From assembly GCA_963734685.1 (NCBI GenBank), contig CAVTIC010000001.1, forward strand, positions 558,001 through 622,000: 64,000 bases of DNA, read 5' to 3'. This DNA is from JAOUEA01 sp963734685. GTDB lineage: Bacteria; Actinomycetota; UBA4738; HRBIN12. Positions 34,341 to 42,359 of this stretch are shown piece by piece (the first letter of the stretch is position 1; each line of letters opens with the position of its first letter). The notes under the pieces are model-generated. The model ran no database searches. It was not told the origin of the DNA and saw only the letters and a program-made list of their open reading frames with translations. A program made the translations under genes and the position numbers.

Positions 34341-34814
34341 GTGACGGGAGAGGAGTGGGCGCTCGCGGCGGCCGTCGTGTTCGCCGGGCTCTGGTCGGGC
34401 TTGTTGGGCATGCTGACCCTGGTGATGCACAAGATGTTGGGAGCGATGGACGGCCCGGGCTTCCTGGGCTTCATGAGCACCTTCCTCCCGGTCGGCAGGA
34501 AGGCTTGGTTCAACTACGTCTGCGCGATCGGCATGGCCGTCGCGCCGATCGTCGCGCTCGTGCTCCTGTGGGACGACACGAGCTCCGCCGCGTTCGTGCT
34601 CACCGCGATCGGGCTGGGGTTCGTGATCGTCGGCGTGTACGTCGTCTCGAACGTGTGGAAGGAACCGCACTACGACGTGATGTTGGCCTGGCCCGAGGCG
34701 ATGCCCGCCGACTGGGAGGCGGGGCGCACGAAGTACTTCACGATCAACTGGGTCCAGCTCGTGTCGACCTGGGCGGCATTCGGGCTCTTCCTCGCGGCGC
34801 TGGTCTCGCTCTAG
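34341..34814 (+). CDS. DUF1772-like (anthrone oxygenase-type) membrane protein
   Basis: A 157-residue protein with four predicted helices. The C-terminal block PEAMPADWEAGRTKYFTINW followed by a last helix matches the DUF1772 pattern of x-P-x-D-W...R...N before the final helix. The enzymatic role in this branch is unproven. I chose GTG 34341 because GGGGGGAGG lies seven bases upstream; TAGGCT near 34303 may be its -10 box. Confidence 0.75.
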   Translation: MTGEEWALAAAVVFAGLWSGLLGMLTLVMHKMLGAMDGPGFLGFMSTFLPVGRKAWFNYVCAIGMAVAPIVALVLLWDDTSSAAFVLTAIGLGFVIVGVYVVSNVWKEPHYDVMLAWPEAMPADWEAGRTKYFTINWVQLVSTWAAFGLFLAALVSL

Positions 34815-34828
34815 CGGCTGACCCCGCG

Positions 34829-35654
34829 TCAGCCGCTCGGTGCGGTCACTGCCGCGGCCGTGGGCGCCGGCTCGATGTGGTGCCGGCGCACGAGCACGAT
34901 GACCGCCATCACGATGTCGGCCAGGATGAACAGCGCGGTGAGCGCGTAGGTCTCGCCGGGCTCGACCGCCCCGGAGATCGTGCCGAAGTCCCACAGACCG
35001 TGCATCACCGCGGCGACGACCAGCCCACCGGAGCGCCGGCGGATCAGGTAGAAGAAGTACCCCGCGGCCGCGGTCACGAGCACCTGCAGGAACGCCTTCG
35101 GACCCTCGCTGATCAGGTTCGTGGAGTGCGCGAGACCGAACAAGATGCACGTCCACAGCGCGACTTTGCCCTCCGTGAACCCATTGATGCGGAACGTGAC
35201 CACACCGAGCCCGCGGAACATACCCTCCTCCGCGAACCCGACCATCAGGGTGCCGAGGAGCAGCAGCACGACGAAGGTGACGCCACGATCGGCCAACCCC
35301 GCGTAGTTCGTGCCGAGCACGACCGTCACGAGCATGACGATCGGGATCACGATCACCCAGCCGGCGCACCGGGCGGTCGTCCACGAACACCGGCCGCCAC
35401 CAGCCGAGGAACGCCACGACCGCGTAGACGAACACCAGGGACACGAACACCGGCAGCGTGATGGCACGCCAGACCTCATCGACGGACGTCGGCGCCGCGT
35501 ACTCCATGTCGATGCCGCGGGTCAGCGCGTACGAGATGCCCTGCACGATCGCGAGAAACACGATCGCGATGACGATGAAGCCCACGACCGACAGATGGCG
35601 GCCCGTCGTCTGAGCGCCGTCGTCCCCGTTCGTCGATGCCGTCGTCGTCCCCAT
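34829..35654 (-). pseudogene. CPBP intramembrane metalloprotease, apparent +1 frameshift
   Basis: A CPBP/CAAX-protease-type membrane protein. The N-terminal 100 codons (MGTTTASTNGDDGAQTTGRH to WWRPVFVDDRPVR) are read from ATG 35654. The remainder (WVIVIPIVMLVTVVLGTNYA onward) is one frame over, with the shift near 35375. The metal-site motifs are intact: EEGMFRG, FGLAHSTN and HGLWDFG. The length is 826 bases, one more than a multiple of three. The damage is either a consensus error or a recent mutation. These proteases cleave substrates within the membrane; the target is unknown. Confidence 0.72.
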
Positions 35655-36012
35655 CCGATCCCCCCCGTTCGACCGGTGCGTGCCGCGTAGCACGACCGCC
35701 GTAGGGTACCCACCTGCAATATCCTCGACCCACGCCGTTCGGCCCGTCGGGCGGCCGCCAGCCCCGACTGGCCGGCGCCGACGACGATCACCGGAGCGCC
35801 GGGCTCTCGAAGGGGATGCGGATCGGCCGGTCATGGACTCCAGTGGTTATCGATCGACAGCACGAAGATCGTCGATGCAGAAGCGAACGTTGGGCGATAT
35901 CAGCGAGACCATCGAGTGGATGCTGCGCAGTGCGCGACGGATAGCGCCGCCTCGCAGATCCGTAGCCCGCGTGGGCCCTCCGTCGTCACCCCGGCGGACG
36001 TAGCATCGGGCC
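35655..36012. other. intergenic region holding a flavoprotein remnant
   Basis: About 358 bases lie between the CPBP gene and the TfoX-like gene. On the minus strand around 35716-35815, a dinucleotide-binding start is readable (GAPVIVVGAGQSGLAAARRA), the usual N-terminus of FAD/NAD(P)-binding oxidoreductases. It breaks off after about 30 residues. The rest shows no feature except TAGCAT (36001-36006), the probable -10 box of the next gene. Confidence 0.5.
35716..35815 (-). pseudogene. N-terminal remnant of an FAD/NAD(P)-binding oxidoreductase
   Basis: About 30 codons encode a Rossmann beta-alpha-beta start with GAGQSG followed by ARRAERRGSRILQ, after which no family-like sequence continues. 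This resembles the first segment of flavin monooxygenases. It is too short to be functional and is best read as a deletion remnant. Confidence 0.4.
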
Positions 36013-36348
36013 ATGGCGTACGACGAGCACCTCGCCGCCCGCATCCGGGCGCTGCTCGAGGGCGATGCCGGGCTGACCGAGAAGAAGATGTTCGGCGGCC
36101 TCGCGTTCCTGATCGGCGGGAACATGGCGGTCGCCGCAAGCGGTGGGGCGGTCTGTTGGTGCGCGCTGACCCGGCGGCCTCCGACGACCTGCTCACGTCG
36201 AAAGGCGTCTCGACCCATGGAGATGCGCGGCCGGCAGATGCGGGGCTGGCTGCGGGTGGACGACGAGGCCGTCCGCACCGAGCGCCAGCTCAAGAAGTGG
36301 GTTCAGGTCGGCGCCGGGTACGCAAGGACGCTGCCGCCGAAGCGGTAG
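36013..36348 (+). CDS. TfoX N-terminal domain protein with two compensating indels
   Basis: A 111-residue protein of the TfoX_N domain family (competence-regulator-like, function unclear when alone). It opens MAYDEHLAARIRALLEGDAG then EKKMFGGLAFLIGGNMAVA and ends RQMRGWLRVDDEAV...LKKWVQVG. The middle, residues about 44-67, is not family-like in this frame. The next frame reads GGLLVRADPAASDDLLTSKG, exactly as expected. One base seems lost at G4 (36145-36148) and one gained at CCC (36214-36216), restoring the frame. TAGCAT six bases before the ATG indicates a leaderless start. Confidence 0.75.
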   Translation: MAYDEHLAARIRALLEGDAGLTEKKMFGGLAFLIGGNMAVAASGGAVCWCALTRRPPTTCSRRKASRPMEMRGRQMRGWLRVDDEAVRTERQLKKWVQVGAGYARTLPPKR

Positions 36349-36457
36349 CCAGTTCCTCGAGGGCGGGCGGCGCCTGAGCCCGGATGGCCCGAGCCACCGC
36401 GCGATGCAACGATGCGGCCCCCTCGAGGGTTGGTGTCATGTGCGGACGGTGGGAACA

Positions 36458-36966
36458 GTGAAGCGCGACGACGTCGGGGGGCCGCCGGACTTCGAGGACT
36501 TCTATCGGACGGAGTTCCCGAGTCTGGTGCGGGCGCTGTTCCTGCTCGTGCCGGATGTGGACGAGGCGCAGGAGCTCGCGCAGGAGGCGATGGGCGAGGG
36601 TGTACGAGCGCTGGGACCGGGTGTCGGGCATGACGTCGCCCGGCGGCTACCTCTACCGAGTGGCGACGAACCTGCAACCGCCGACGGATCCGCTCACTGG
36701 CCGTGCGAACCCGCCGACTGCGCACGCTCGGGGCGGGGCTTCCTGACGTGGAGATCGATCCAGGCCGCCGCGACCTCACCGACGCGATCTCGTCGCTCTC
36801 GGTCCGCCTGCGTGAGGCGTTCATGCTCGTCGACTGGCTGGGCATGAGCTCCGACGAAGCGGCGCGCATCCTGCACATCACGCCGGCGTCGGTGCGCAGC
36901 CGCGTGCACCGAGCGCGACGGGAGCTGCGCGCCCGGCTGCTCCCGGAGGGGGACGGCGATGGATGA
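36458..36966 (+). pseudogene. ECF-type RNA polymerase sigma factor, two apparent insertions
   Basis: Domains of an ECF sigma factor are spread over three frames. Region 2 starts with DFEDFYRTEFPSLVRALFLL and AQELAQEAM (from GTG 36458). It continues after an extra G near 36592 as ARVYERWDRVSGMTSPGGYL and YRVATNL, and after an extra C near 36674 as NRRRIRSLAVRTRRLRTL. The intact region 4 follows (LREAFMLVDWLGMSSDEAARILHITPASVRSRVHRARREL, abridged). The total length is two more than a multiple of three. Its end overlaps the next gene by eight bases, as for a sigma/anti-sigma pair. Confidence 0.7.
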
Positions 36967-38117
36967 CCTGATCGAACGGGTGCGCCGAAACCTCGACGAC
37001 CTCTCGCCTTCGCCCGCGCCCCTCGACGACCTTCGGGAACGAGCCGCCCGCCGAGCACGTCATCGACGGGTCGGGGCGGGCGTGCTCGGCGTCGCGGTGG
37101 CCGTCGCCCTGATCGCAGGGGCGTGGGCGATCGGCCGATCGCGAGGGGGAACGGGCGACGACACCCGCGACGCCTGTCCCCGAGGCGCACGACCGACCGG
37201 CTGTTCCTCGCGGGCGACGGCGAGGCATGGGTGGTCGACCCCTCGAGCGAGACCGCGCGGCACGTGCCGATGCCGGAACTTCCACCCGGTGATGCGCCCT
37301 ATCGCGATCGTGCGCCGAGTCGACGCGCTGGTCGCCTGGGCGTACCGAACCCTCGTAGTGCATCCCGGGGACGAACCGACCTTCGACGTGCTCGTGCGCG
37401 ATTCGCTGTTCTTCATCCCGTCGTCAGCGCCCGATCGCGTGTGGGTGGCCATCGTCGACGAGTCGCAGGACGACGGCCGCCTGACCGCGGTGCGCGAGGT
37501 GTCGATCGACGGCCGAGTGACCGTGCCGGACACGCGTCCACCCGATGGTGCGTGGCCCGTCGCCGCCGTCGACGGCAACCTCGTGTTCCAGCGGAGCGGC
37601 GAGCTCCTCGTGTGGGACCCGTCGACCGGTCGCGAGGTCGACCGGCTGCCGGGCCAGCTCCCGGTCGCATGGCAAGGGCAGCTCCTGGCCTGGTGCGACG
37701 GCGCGTGCCGATCGCTGGACGTGAAGGACATGAGCTCGGGCGAAGCGCTCGATCGTCGAACCCCCGGTCGGTGCCACGGGATTCGAGGCCCTCCACGGGG
37801 CGTTCTCACCCGACGGTCGCACGCTGGCGGTCGCCGTCCGGCTGGGCGACGGGGAGGACGCGGCGCGTCAGCTCGCGCTGATCGACGTCGGCACCGGTCG
37901 GACCACGGTCATCGACGAAGCGACGGTCCCGACGCCTTACGTCTTCCTCGATTGGGCGCCGTCGGGCGACACCGTGTTCATCACCGGGGGACAGCTCGCC
38001 GGACGCCGCCAGATCGTCGAGTACAGCATCGGCGACGCCGAGGCACGAGTCCTCGACGTCTCCGTCGGCGACTTCTTCGGCATGGCGACGTTCCGGGCGA
38101 GCACTGAGGTCGGCTAG
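36959..38117 (+). pseudogene. single-pass membrane protein, probable anti-sigma partner, three apparent indels
   Basis: A basic cytoplasmic N-terminus (MDDLIERVRRNLDDLSPSPA) and one helix (residues about 40-60) precede an extracytoplasmic beta-propeller-like domain. The domain must be read across frames: TTDRLFLAGDGEAWVVDPSS (shift near 37185), back at RRVDALVAWAYRTLVVHPGD (near 37300), and after about 37750 as VEPPVGATGFEALHGAFSPD through ITGGQLAGRRQIVEYSIGDA to TAG at 38115. The overlap with the sigma factor suggests an anti-sigma role. No zinc-finger anti-sigma motif is visible. Confidence 0.6.
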
Positions 38118-38144
38118 CACTCGTCGACCTGATGCCACCGACCC

Positions 38145-38939
38145 TCACGCAGTTGACCGCGTGGGACCCCGCTCGTAGAGCTTCATCGCCCAGAGGTAGC
38201 CCACAACGCCGATCGCCGAGCACCAGACGACGCTGAGCACCGCGCTCCGGCCGATCGCCGCGCCCATCAGCAGCCCGCGCAGCGTCTCGATGAACGGCGT
38301 GAACGGCTGCCACTCCGCGAACCACCGCAGACCCGCCGGCATCGACTCGACCGGGACGAACCCGCTGCTGAGGAACGGCAGCAGGATCAGCGGCATCGGC
38401 AGGTTGCTCGCCGCTTCGACGCTCTTCGGCGCGAGCCCGAGGGCCACCGACAACCACGTGATCGCGAGCGTGATCATCAGCAGGAGACCGCCGGCTGCCA
38501 CCCACTCGACCACGCTCGCGTCGGGCCGGAAGCCCACCAGCACCGCGACGCCGAACACGACCACGAGACCGCCCATCGTCTGGAGCGTGCTGCCGAGCAC
38601 GTGACCCACGAGCACCGACGCACGCGCGATGCCCATCGTGCGGAACCTCGCGATGATGCCCTCGTGCATGTCCATCGCGGCCGAGATCGCGGTGCCCTGC
38701 GCAGCGCCCGCGATCGCGATCAGCACGATCGCCGGAGTGACGTAGTCGACGTACGCGTCGCGACCAGTGGCGGCCGTGCCGAGTCCGTCTCCGAGCGTGC
38801 CGCCGAACACGTAGACGAACAGCAGCAGGAGGATCACCGGGATCCCGATCACGAGCAGCGAGACGGACGGGTAGCGCACCATGTGCCGGAAGTTCCGGCG
38901 CAGCATCGTGGCCGAGTCTTGGATCACGTAGGCGCTCAT
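38145..38939 (-). CDS. ABC-2 type exporter permease (DrrB-like, second system)
   Basis: A 264-residue, six-helix permease: NFRHMVRYPSVSLLVIGIPV in the first helix region, the conserved DMHEGIIARFRTMGIARASV loop and FLSSGFVPVESMPAGLRWFA before the last helices. It overlaps the ATPase stop by four bases. Together with the ATPase, DUF4097 and ribbon-helix-helix genes it forms a four-gene operon. The exported substrate is unknown. Confidence 0.92.
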   Translation of the reverse strand: MSAYVIQDSATMLRRNFRHMVRYPSVSLLVIGIPVILLLLFVYVFGGTLGDGLGTAATGRDAYVDYVTPAIVLIAIAGAAQGTAISAAMDMHEGIIARFRTMGIARASVLVGHVLGSTLQTMGGLVVVFGVAVLVGFRPDASVVEWVAAGGLLLMITLAITWLSVALGLAPKSVEAASNLPMPLILLPFLSSGFVPVESMPAGLRWFAEWQPFTPFIETLRGLLMGAAIGRSAVLSVVWCSAIGVVGYLWAMKLYERGPTRSTA

Positions 38940-39880
38940 CGCTGGGCCCCTTCCCGTTCCTTCACGTCGCCGGTCAGCGCGAGGAACACCTCGTCGAGGT
39001 CCGGCTCGTGCACCGAGACTCGCTCTGCATCGATCGAGCGGGCATGTAGGTGGTCGAGCACGCCGCGCAGCGACGCCGCCAGCCCATCGCTGGGGATCTG
39101 CAGGGTCAGTGCCGAATCGTCGGCGACCGACCCGGGGAACGCGGCGGCGGCGGCATCGAGCGCGAGCACGTCGGGGAATCCGACGCGGATCGATCTGCCC
39201 GGCATGCGACGCTTCAGCTCGTCGGGCGTGCCCTCGGCGATCACGCGTCCGCGGTCCATCACCGCGACCCGGCCGGCGAGCCGGTCGGCTTCCTCGAGGT
39301 AGTGGGTCGTGAGGAAGATCGTGGTGCCCCCGTCGACGAGCTCCTGCACGATGCGCCAGACCTCGCGGCGGCTGCGCGGGTCGAGCCCCGTCGTGGGCTC
39401 GTCGAGGAAGATGATGCGCGGGTCGCCGACCAGGGTCATCGCGAGATCGAGACGGCGACGCATGCCCCCCGAGGACGTCACGACGGGTTTGCCAGCGGTC
39501 TCGGCCAGGTCGAAGCGGTCGAGCAGCTCGGCGATGCGGCGCCGGCCGTCGTCGCGCGAGAGGTGACACAGGTCGGCCATCAATCTCAGGTTCTCCTCGC
39601 CCGTGAGCAGACCGTCGACCGCCGAGAACTGGCCGGTGACGCCGATCGCGGCGCGGACGGCGTCGGGTTCGCGCACGACGTCGTGGCCGGCGACGCGCGC
39701 CTCGCCCGCATCGGGCTCGATCAGCGTCGAGAGCACGTGCACGGTCGTGGTCTTCCCGGCGCCGTTCGGTCCGAGCAGGGCGAAGACGGTGCCGGCCTCC
39801 ACGCGCAGGTCGATGCCGTCGAGCGCCGTCGTCGACCCGAACGACTTCCGCAGGCCCGTGACCTCCAGCGCGACGGTCAC
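38936..39880 (-). CDS. ABC exporter ATP-binding protein (DrrA-like, second system)
   Basis: A 314-residue ATPase: Walker A GPNGAGKT (about residues 38-45), signature SSGGMRRRLDLAMTL, Walker B IIFLDEPTTGLD and the DrrA tail VHEPDLDEVFLALTG. GTG 39880 overlaps the DUF4097 stop by four bases (GTGA), and its own stop overlaps the permease start, so the whole operon is translationally coupled. Confidence 0.93.
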   Translation of the reverse strand: MTVALEVTGLRKSFGSTTALDGIDLRVEAGTVFALLGPNGAGKTTTVHVLSTLIEPDAGEARVAGHDVVREPDAVRAAIGVTGQFSAVDGLLTGEENLRLMADLCHLSRDDGRRRIAELLDRFDLAETAGKPVVTSSGGMRRRLDLAMTLVGDPRIIFLDEPTTGLDPRSRREVWRIVQELVDGGTTIFLTTHYLEEADRLAGRVAVMDRGRVIAEGTPDELKRRMPGRSIRVGFPDVLALDAAAAAFPGSVADDSALTLQIPSDGLAASLRGVLDHLHARSIDAERVSVHEPDLDEVFLALTGDVKEREGAQR

Positions 39881-40743
39881 GCGGCATCGCTCCCCGCGAG
39901 CGAGCGGTGGATCACGATGTCGCCCATCGACGTGTGCGCGTGCACCTCGACCGAGTCCTCCCCCGAAGCGGGACCCTCCGACGCGTCGAGCTCGTTGCGC
40001 ACCCGCCCGAACTTCGTGCGCAGGTCCAGCAAGGCCGGCACGCCGTCACGTACGCCGATCTCGAGGTCGCCCAAGGCGCTCTCGGCGACAGCGGTGCCGG
40101 TCGCCACCTCGCCCAGGTGCACCCGGCCGTTCGCGGTCTTCGCGACGACCCCGGCGCCGGCCCGATCGATCGTGATCGTGCCGCTTGCGGCGCGGGCGCG
40201 TGCCTCACCGCCGGCCTCGCCGATCCAGGTGTCGCCGTTCGAGTTCTTCACCCAGACAGAGCCGTCGATCCGGCCGACACGCACGCCGCCCGAGCCGGTG
40301 ACGACCTCGGCCTTGCCGGCGACACGGTCGACGGTGACGTCGCCGGCGCCGGTCTTGAGGTTCAGGGCACCGACCTCCTCGAGGGAGACGTCGCCGACGC
40401 CGACCTTGGCGCGGCACTCTCCCAGGCGGCCGGTCGCACGCAGGGCCGCCACGCCGACTTCGGCCTGCAGGCGCGAGCCCGCGGGCAGCGAGATCGCGAC
40501 ATCGATCGAGTCGCCTCGATGCGAGACCCACTGGCGCCAGCCGCTCGGTCCCTTCACGGTCAGGCGGCCGTTCGCGTACTCGACGCGCGTCTGCTCGGCA
40601 GCCTTCACGTCGGTCGGCTTGGCCGGGTCCGACGGGTGGACCTCGACGGTCGTGTCCGCGCGATCGCTCGCCTCGATGCGGACGTCGCCCACGCCGACCT
40701 CCAGGTCGACGGCGATCGGATCAGGGGTGTCGAAGGTGGTCAT
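39877..40743 (-). CDS. DUF4097-family beta-strand repeat protein
   Basis: A 288-residue protein composed of repeated short beta strands (VGVGDVSLEEVGALNLKTGA, GSGGVRVGRIDGSVWVKNSN) as in DUF4097/DUF4098 proteins. It has no signal peptide or membrane helix, so it is predicted cytoplasmic. AGGAGG lies about seven bases before the ATG. It sits between a ribbon-helix-helix regulator and a DrrAB exporter, a combination common in actinobacteria. The function is unknown. Confidence 0.88.
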   Translation of the reverse strand: MTTFDTPDPIAVDLEVGVGDVRIEASDRADTTVEVHPSDPAKPTDVKAAEQTRVEYANGRLTVKGPSGWRQWVSHRGDSIDVAISLPAGSRLQAEVGVAALRATGRLGECRAKVGVGDVSLEEVGALNLKTGAGDVTVDRVAGKAEVVTGSGGVRVGRIDGSVWVKNSNGDTWIGEAGGEARARAASGTITIDRAGAGVVAKTANGRVHLGEVATGTAVAESALGDLEIGVRDGVPALLDLRTKFGRVRNELDASEGPASGEDSVEVHAHTSMGDIVIHRSLAGSDAA

Positions 40744-40770
40744 CGTCGGTCCTCCTCGTAGGTCGATGGA

Positions 40771-41292
40771 TCAGCGGACCCAGCCCTTGTAGTGCTCGGC
40801 CCCGTTCGGCGCTCGTCGCTCGCGGCCGCGCTGCCCCTCGGCGCGCTCGAGACGGGCGGCGGCCGCGCGCACGAGCCAGGCGTTGATCGACAGCCCCTCG
40901 CGTTCGGCGGCTCGGTCGACGCGGGCCTTCAGCTGCTCGGGCATGCGCACGTTGATGCGGGCGATCGTGTCGTCGCCCTCGATGCCCGGAGGCGGTGCCG
41001 ACCCGCCGAGGGCCTCGTCGTCGCCGCCGTCGGGGGGCCGGCCGGTCGGCTCGGGCGGGGTCACGACGAAGATCGGCTCACGGCCACGGAGACGCAGCTC
41101 CACCGAGCCCGGCGCGAGCTCGACCGTGATCTCCTCGGCCGCGGCGGCCAGCGCGTCCTGCAGCGCCAGTCGGATCGCGGAATCCAGCGGCGCGGCGAGG
41201 CGATCGGCGAGCTCGCGGGCCTCCTCACCCCCCGCCTGCGCGGCGGCGTCGAGCTGAGCATGGATTTCGTGGATGAACCGGTCGAGTTCCAT
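40771..41292 (-). CDS. ribbon-helix-helix regulator heading the DUF4097-DrrAB operon
   Basis: A 173-residue protein. An N-terminal helical part with alternating Ala/Glu and an acidic Pro/Gly linker lead to a C-terminal ribbon-helix-helix domain (INVRMPEQLKARVDRAAERE, then GLSINAWLVRAAAARLE). It probably binds the TGGCA/TGCCA array over its own promoter. TTGACA (complement of 41322-41327), 17 bases, CATCAT (complement of 41299-41304), six bases, ATG shows a leaderless transcript. It probably represses the four-gene exporter operon. Confidence 0.85.
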   Translation of the reverse strand: MELDRFIHEIHAQLDAAAQAGGEEARELADRLAAPLDSAIRLALQDALAAAAEEITVELAPGSVELRLRGREPIFVVTPPEPTGRPPDGGDDEALGGSAPPPGIEGDDTIARINVRMPEQLKARVDRAAEREGLSINAWLVRAAAARLERAEGQRGRERRAPNGAEHYKGWVR

Positions 41293-41298
41293 GGCAGC

Positions 41299-41342
41299 AT
41301 GATGGCATCATCTTGGCATCATGTCAATGCCAAGTCGTGCCA
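41299..41342 (-). promoter_or_regulatory. promoter and four-half-site operator of the RHH operon
   Basis: CTTGGCAT (41312-41319), seven bases, ATGCCAAG (41327-41334) is a perfect inverted repeat covering the -35/spacer. Flanking copies, TGGCATCAT at 41303 and TGCCA at 41338, lie 10-11 bases from the inner ones, on the same helix face. Such arrays are typical for cooperative ribbon-helix-helix dimers. Confidence 0.75.
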
Positions 41343-41401
41343 TGGATCGGTCTGATGTGTCCGCTGACGGCTCGTCGAGCGTGTCCCTTGGCGGGAGTGG
41401 G

Positions 41402-41448
41402 TTGACCGCCGCGCACAGGCGCCCTATATTCAACCCGTCGGTTGAATA
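41402..41448 (+). promoter_or_regulatory. promoter and operator of ArsR/SRPBCC pair 3
   Basis: TTGACC (41402-41407), 17 bases, TATATT (41425-41430) is a near-consensus promoter. The -10 box merges into a perfect inverted repeat, TATTCAACC (41427-41435), four bases, GGTTGAATA (41440-41448). Binding would block polymerase, as expected for ArsR autorepression. Confidence 0.82.
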
Positions 41449-41464
41449 CCCCAGGGGGGTCGCG

Positions 41465-41809
41465 ATGCCAGTCGACCAGCTCAGCGCCACGTTGTCCGCC
41501 CTCGCGGACCCCACTCGGCGCGCGATACTCGAGCGCCTGGCCGACGGCGAGGCGAGCGTCGGTGAGTTGGCCGAGCCGTTCCCGATCAGCCTGCAGGCCG
41601 TCTCGAAGCACCTGAAGGTGCTGGAGCGTGCCGGGCTGATCTCGCGCACCCACACAGCCCAGTGGCGGCCCTGCCGTTTGCGTCCCGAGCCGCTGGGGCA
41701 GGTCATCTCCTGGCTCCAGGACCGCCGGTTCTGGGACGTGAGCTTCGACCGCCTCGAGGACCACCTGCGCCGCGCACAGGCCAACAAGGAAGGAGCACAT
41801 GATGGCTGA
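41465..41809 (+). CDS. ArsR-family transcriptional regulator (pair 3)
   Basis: A 114-residue winged-helix regulator: LSALADPTRRAILERLADGE (residues 10-29), recognition helix ISLQAVSKHLKVLERAGLI, and the typical C-terminal SFDRLEDHLRRAQANKEG of the branch linked to AHSA1 proteins. AGGGGGG lies five bases before the ATG. It overlaps the following gene start and is probably autoregulated via the TATTCAACC palindrome. Confidence 0.93.
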   Translation: MPVDQLSATLSALADPTRRAILERLADGEASVGELAEPFPISLQAVSKHLKVLERAGLISRTHTAQWRPCRLRPEPLGQVISWLQDRRFWDVSFDRLEDHLRRAQANKEGAHDG

Positions 41810-42317
41810 ACCGACACCCCCAGAGGGCGTGGTCTCGGCGGTGAGCGACGCTGACGGCATCGTGATCGTCCGCGTGTTCGATGCTCCCCGCGAGCTCGTC
41901 TTCAAGGCGTGGACCGAGCCGGAACGGTTCGCCACCTGGTTCGGCGAGCACGGGTCGTCGATCCCGCTCGAGACCGCCTCGATGGATCCGAGGCCGGGCG
42001 GCGCGTGGAGCGCGGTGATGATCCACGGTCCCGAGCGCATCGAGATCCCGTTCGCCGGCACGTTCCGCGAGGTGATGGAGCCCGAGGTCGTCGAGCTCGT
42101 GCTCGAGGTCGCTGGGGAGGCCGTGGAGGGACCCCCCGAGGTGCTGCGAGCCGAGTTCCGCGACCTCGGCGACAGCCGCACCGAGATGACGTTCACGCAG
42201 CGCGGCAGCATGCCGGCCGATGAGTACTCGCGCGCGATGCGTGGCTCGCTGATCTTCTTCGATCGCTTGGCCGACCACCTGGCCGACGAGCTCAAGTCCC
42301 GGCACGACACCGAGTGA
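41799..42317 (+). CDS. SRPBCC/AHSA1-domain protein (pair 3)
   Basis: A 172-residue helix-grip protein: VIVRVFDAPRELVFKAWTEP (residues 22-41), ATWFGEHG, MDPRPGGAWSAVMIHG and the C-terminal helix. Two adjacent ATGs (41799 and 41802) follow AAGGAAGGAG; the second has the better spacing. It is translationally coupled to the preceding arsR gene. The ligand is unknown. Confidence 0.9.
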   Translation: MMAEPTPPEGVVSAVSDADGIVIVRVFDAPRELVFKAWTEPERFATWFGEHGSSIPLETASMDPRPGGAWSAVMIHGPERIEIPFAGTFREVMEPEVVELVLEVAGEAVEGPPEVLRAEFRDLGDSRTEMTFTQRGSMPADEYSRAMRGSLIFFDRLADHLADELKSRHDTE

Positions 42318-42359
42318 GACGAGGATGGCGACAGACGAGGCCGACGCTGTCTCGATCGG

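Noticed and set aside
34829..38117. Programmed ribosomal frameshifting as the explanation for the shifted genes
   Set aside because: There are too many shifts, in unrelated genes and in both directions, without common slippery heptamers. Sequencing error or decay is more economical.
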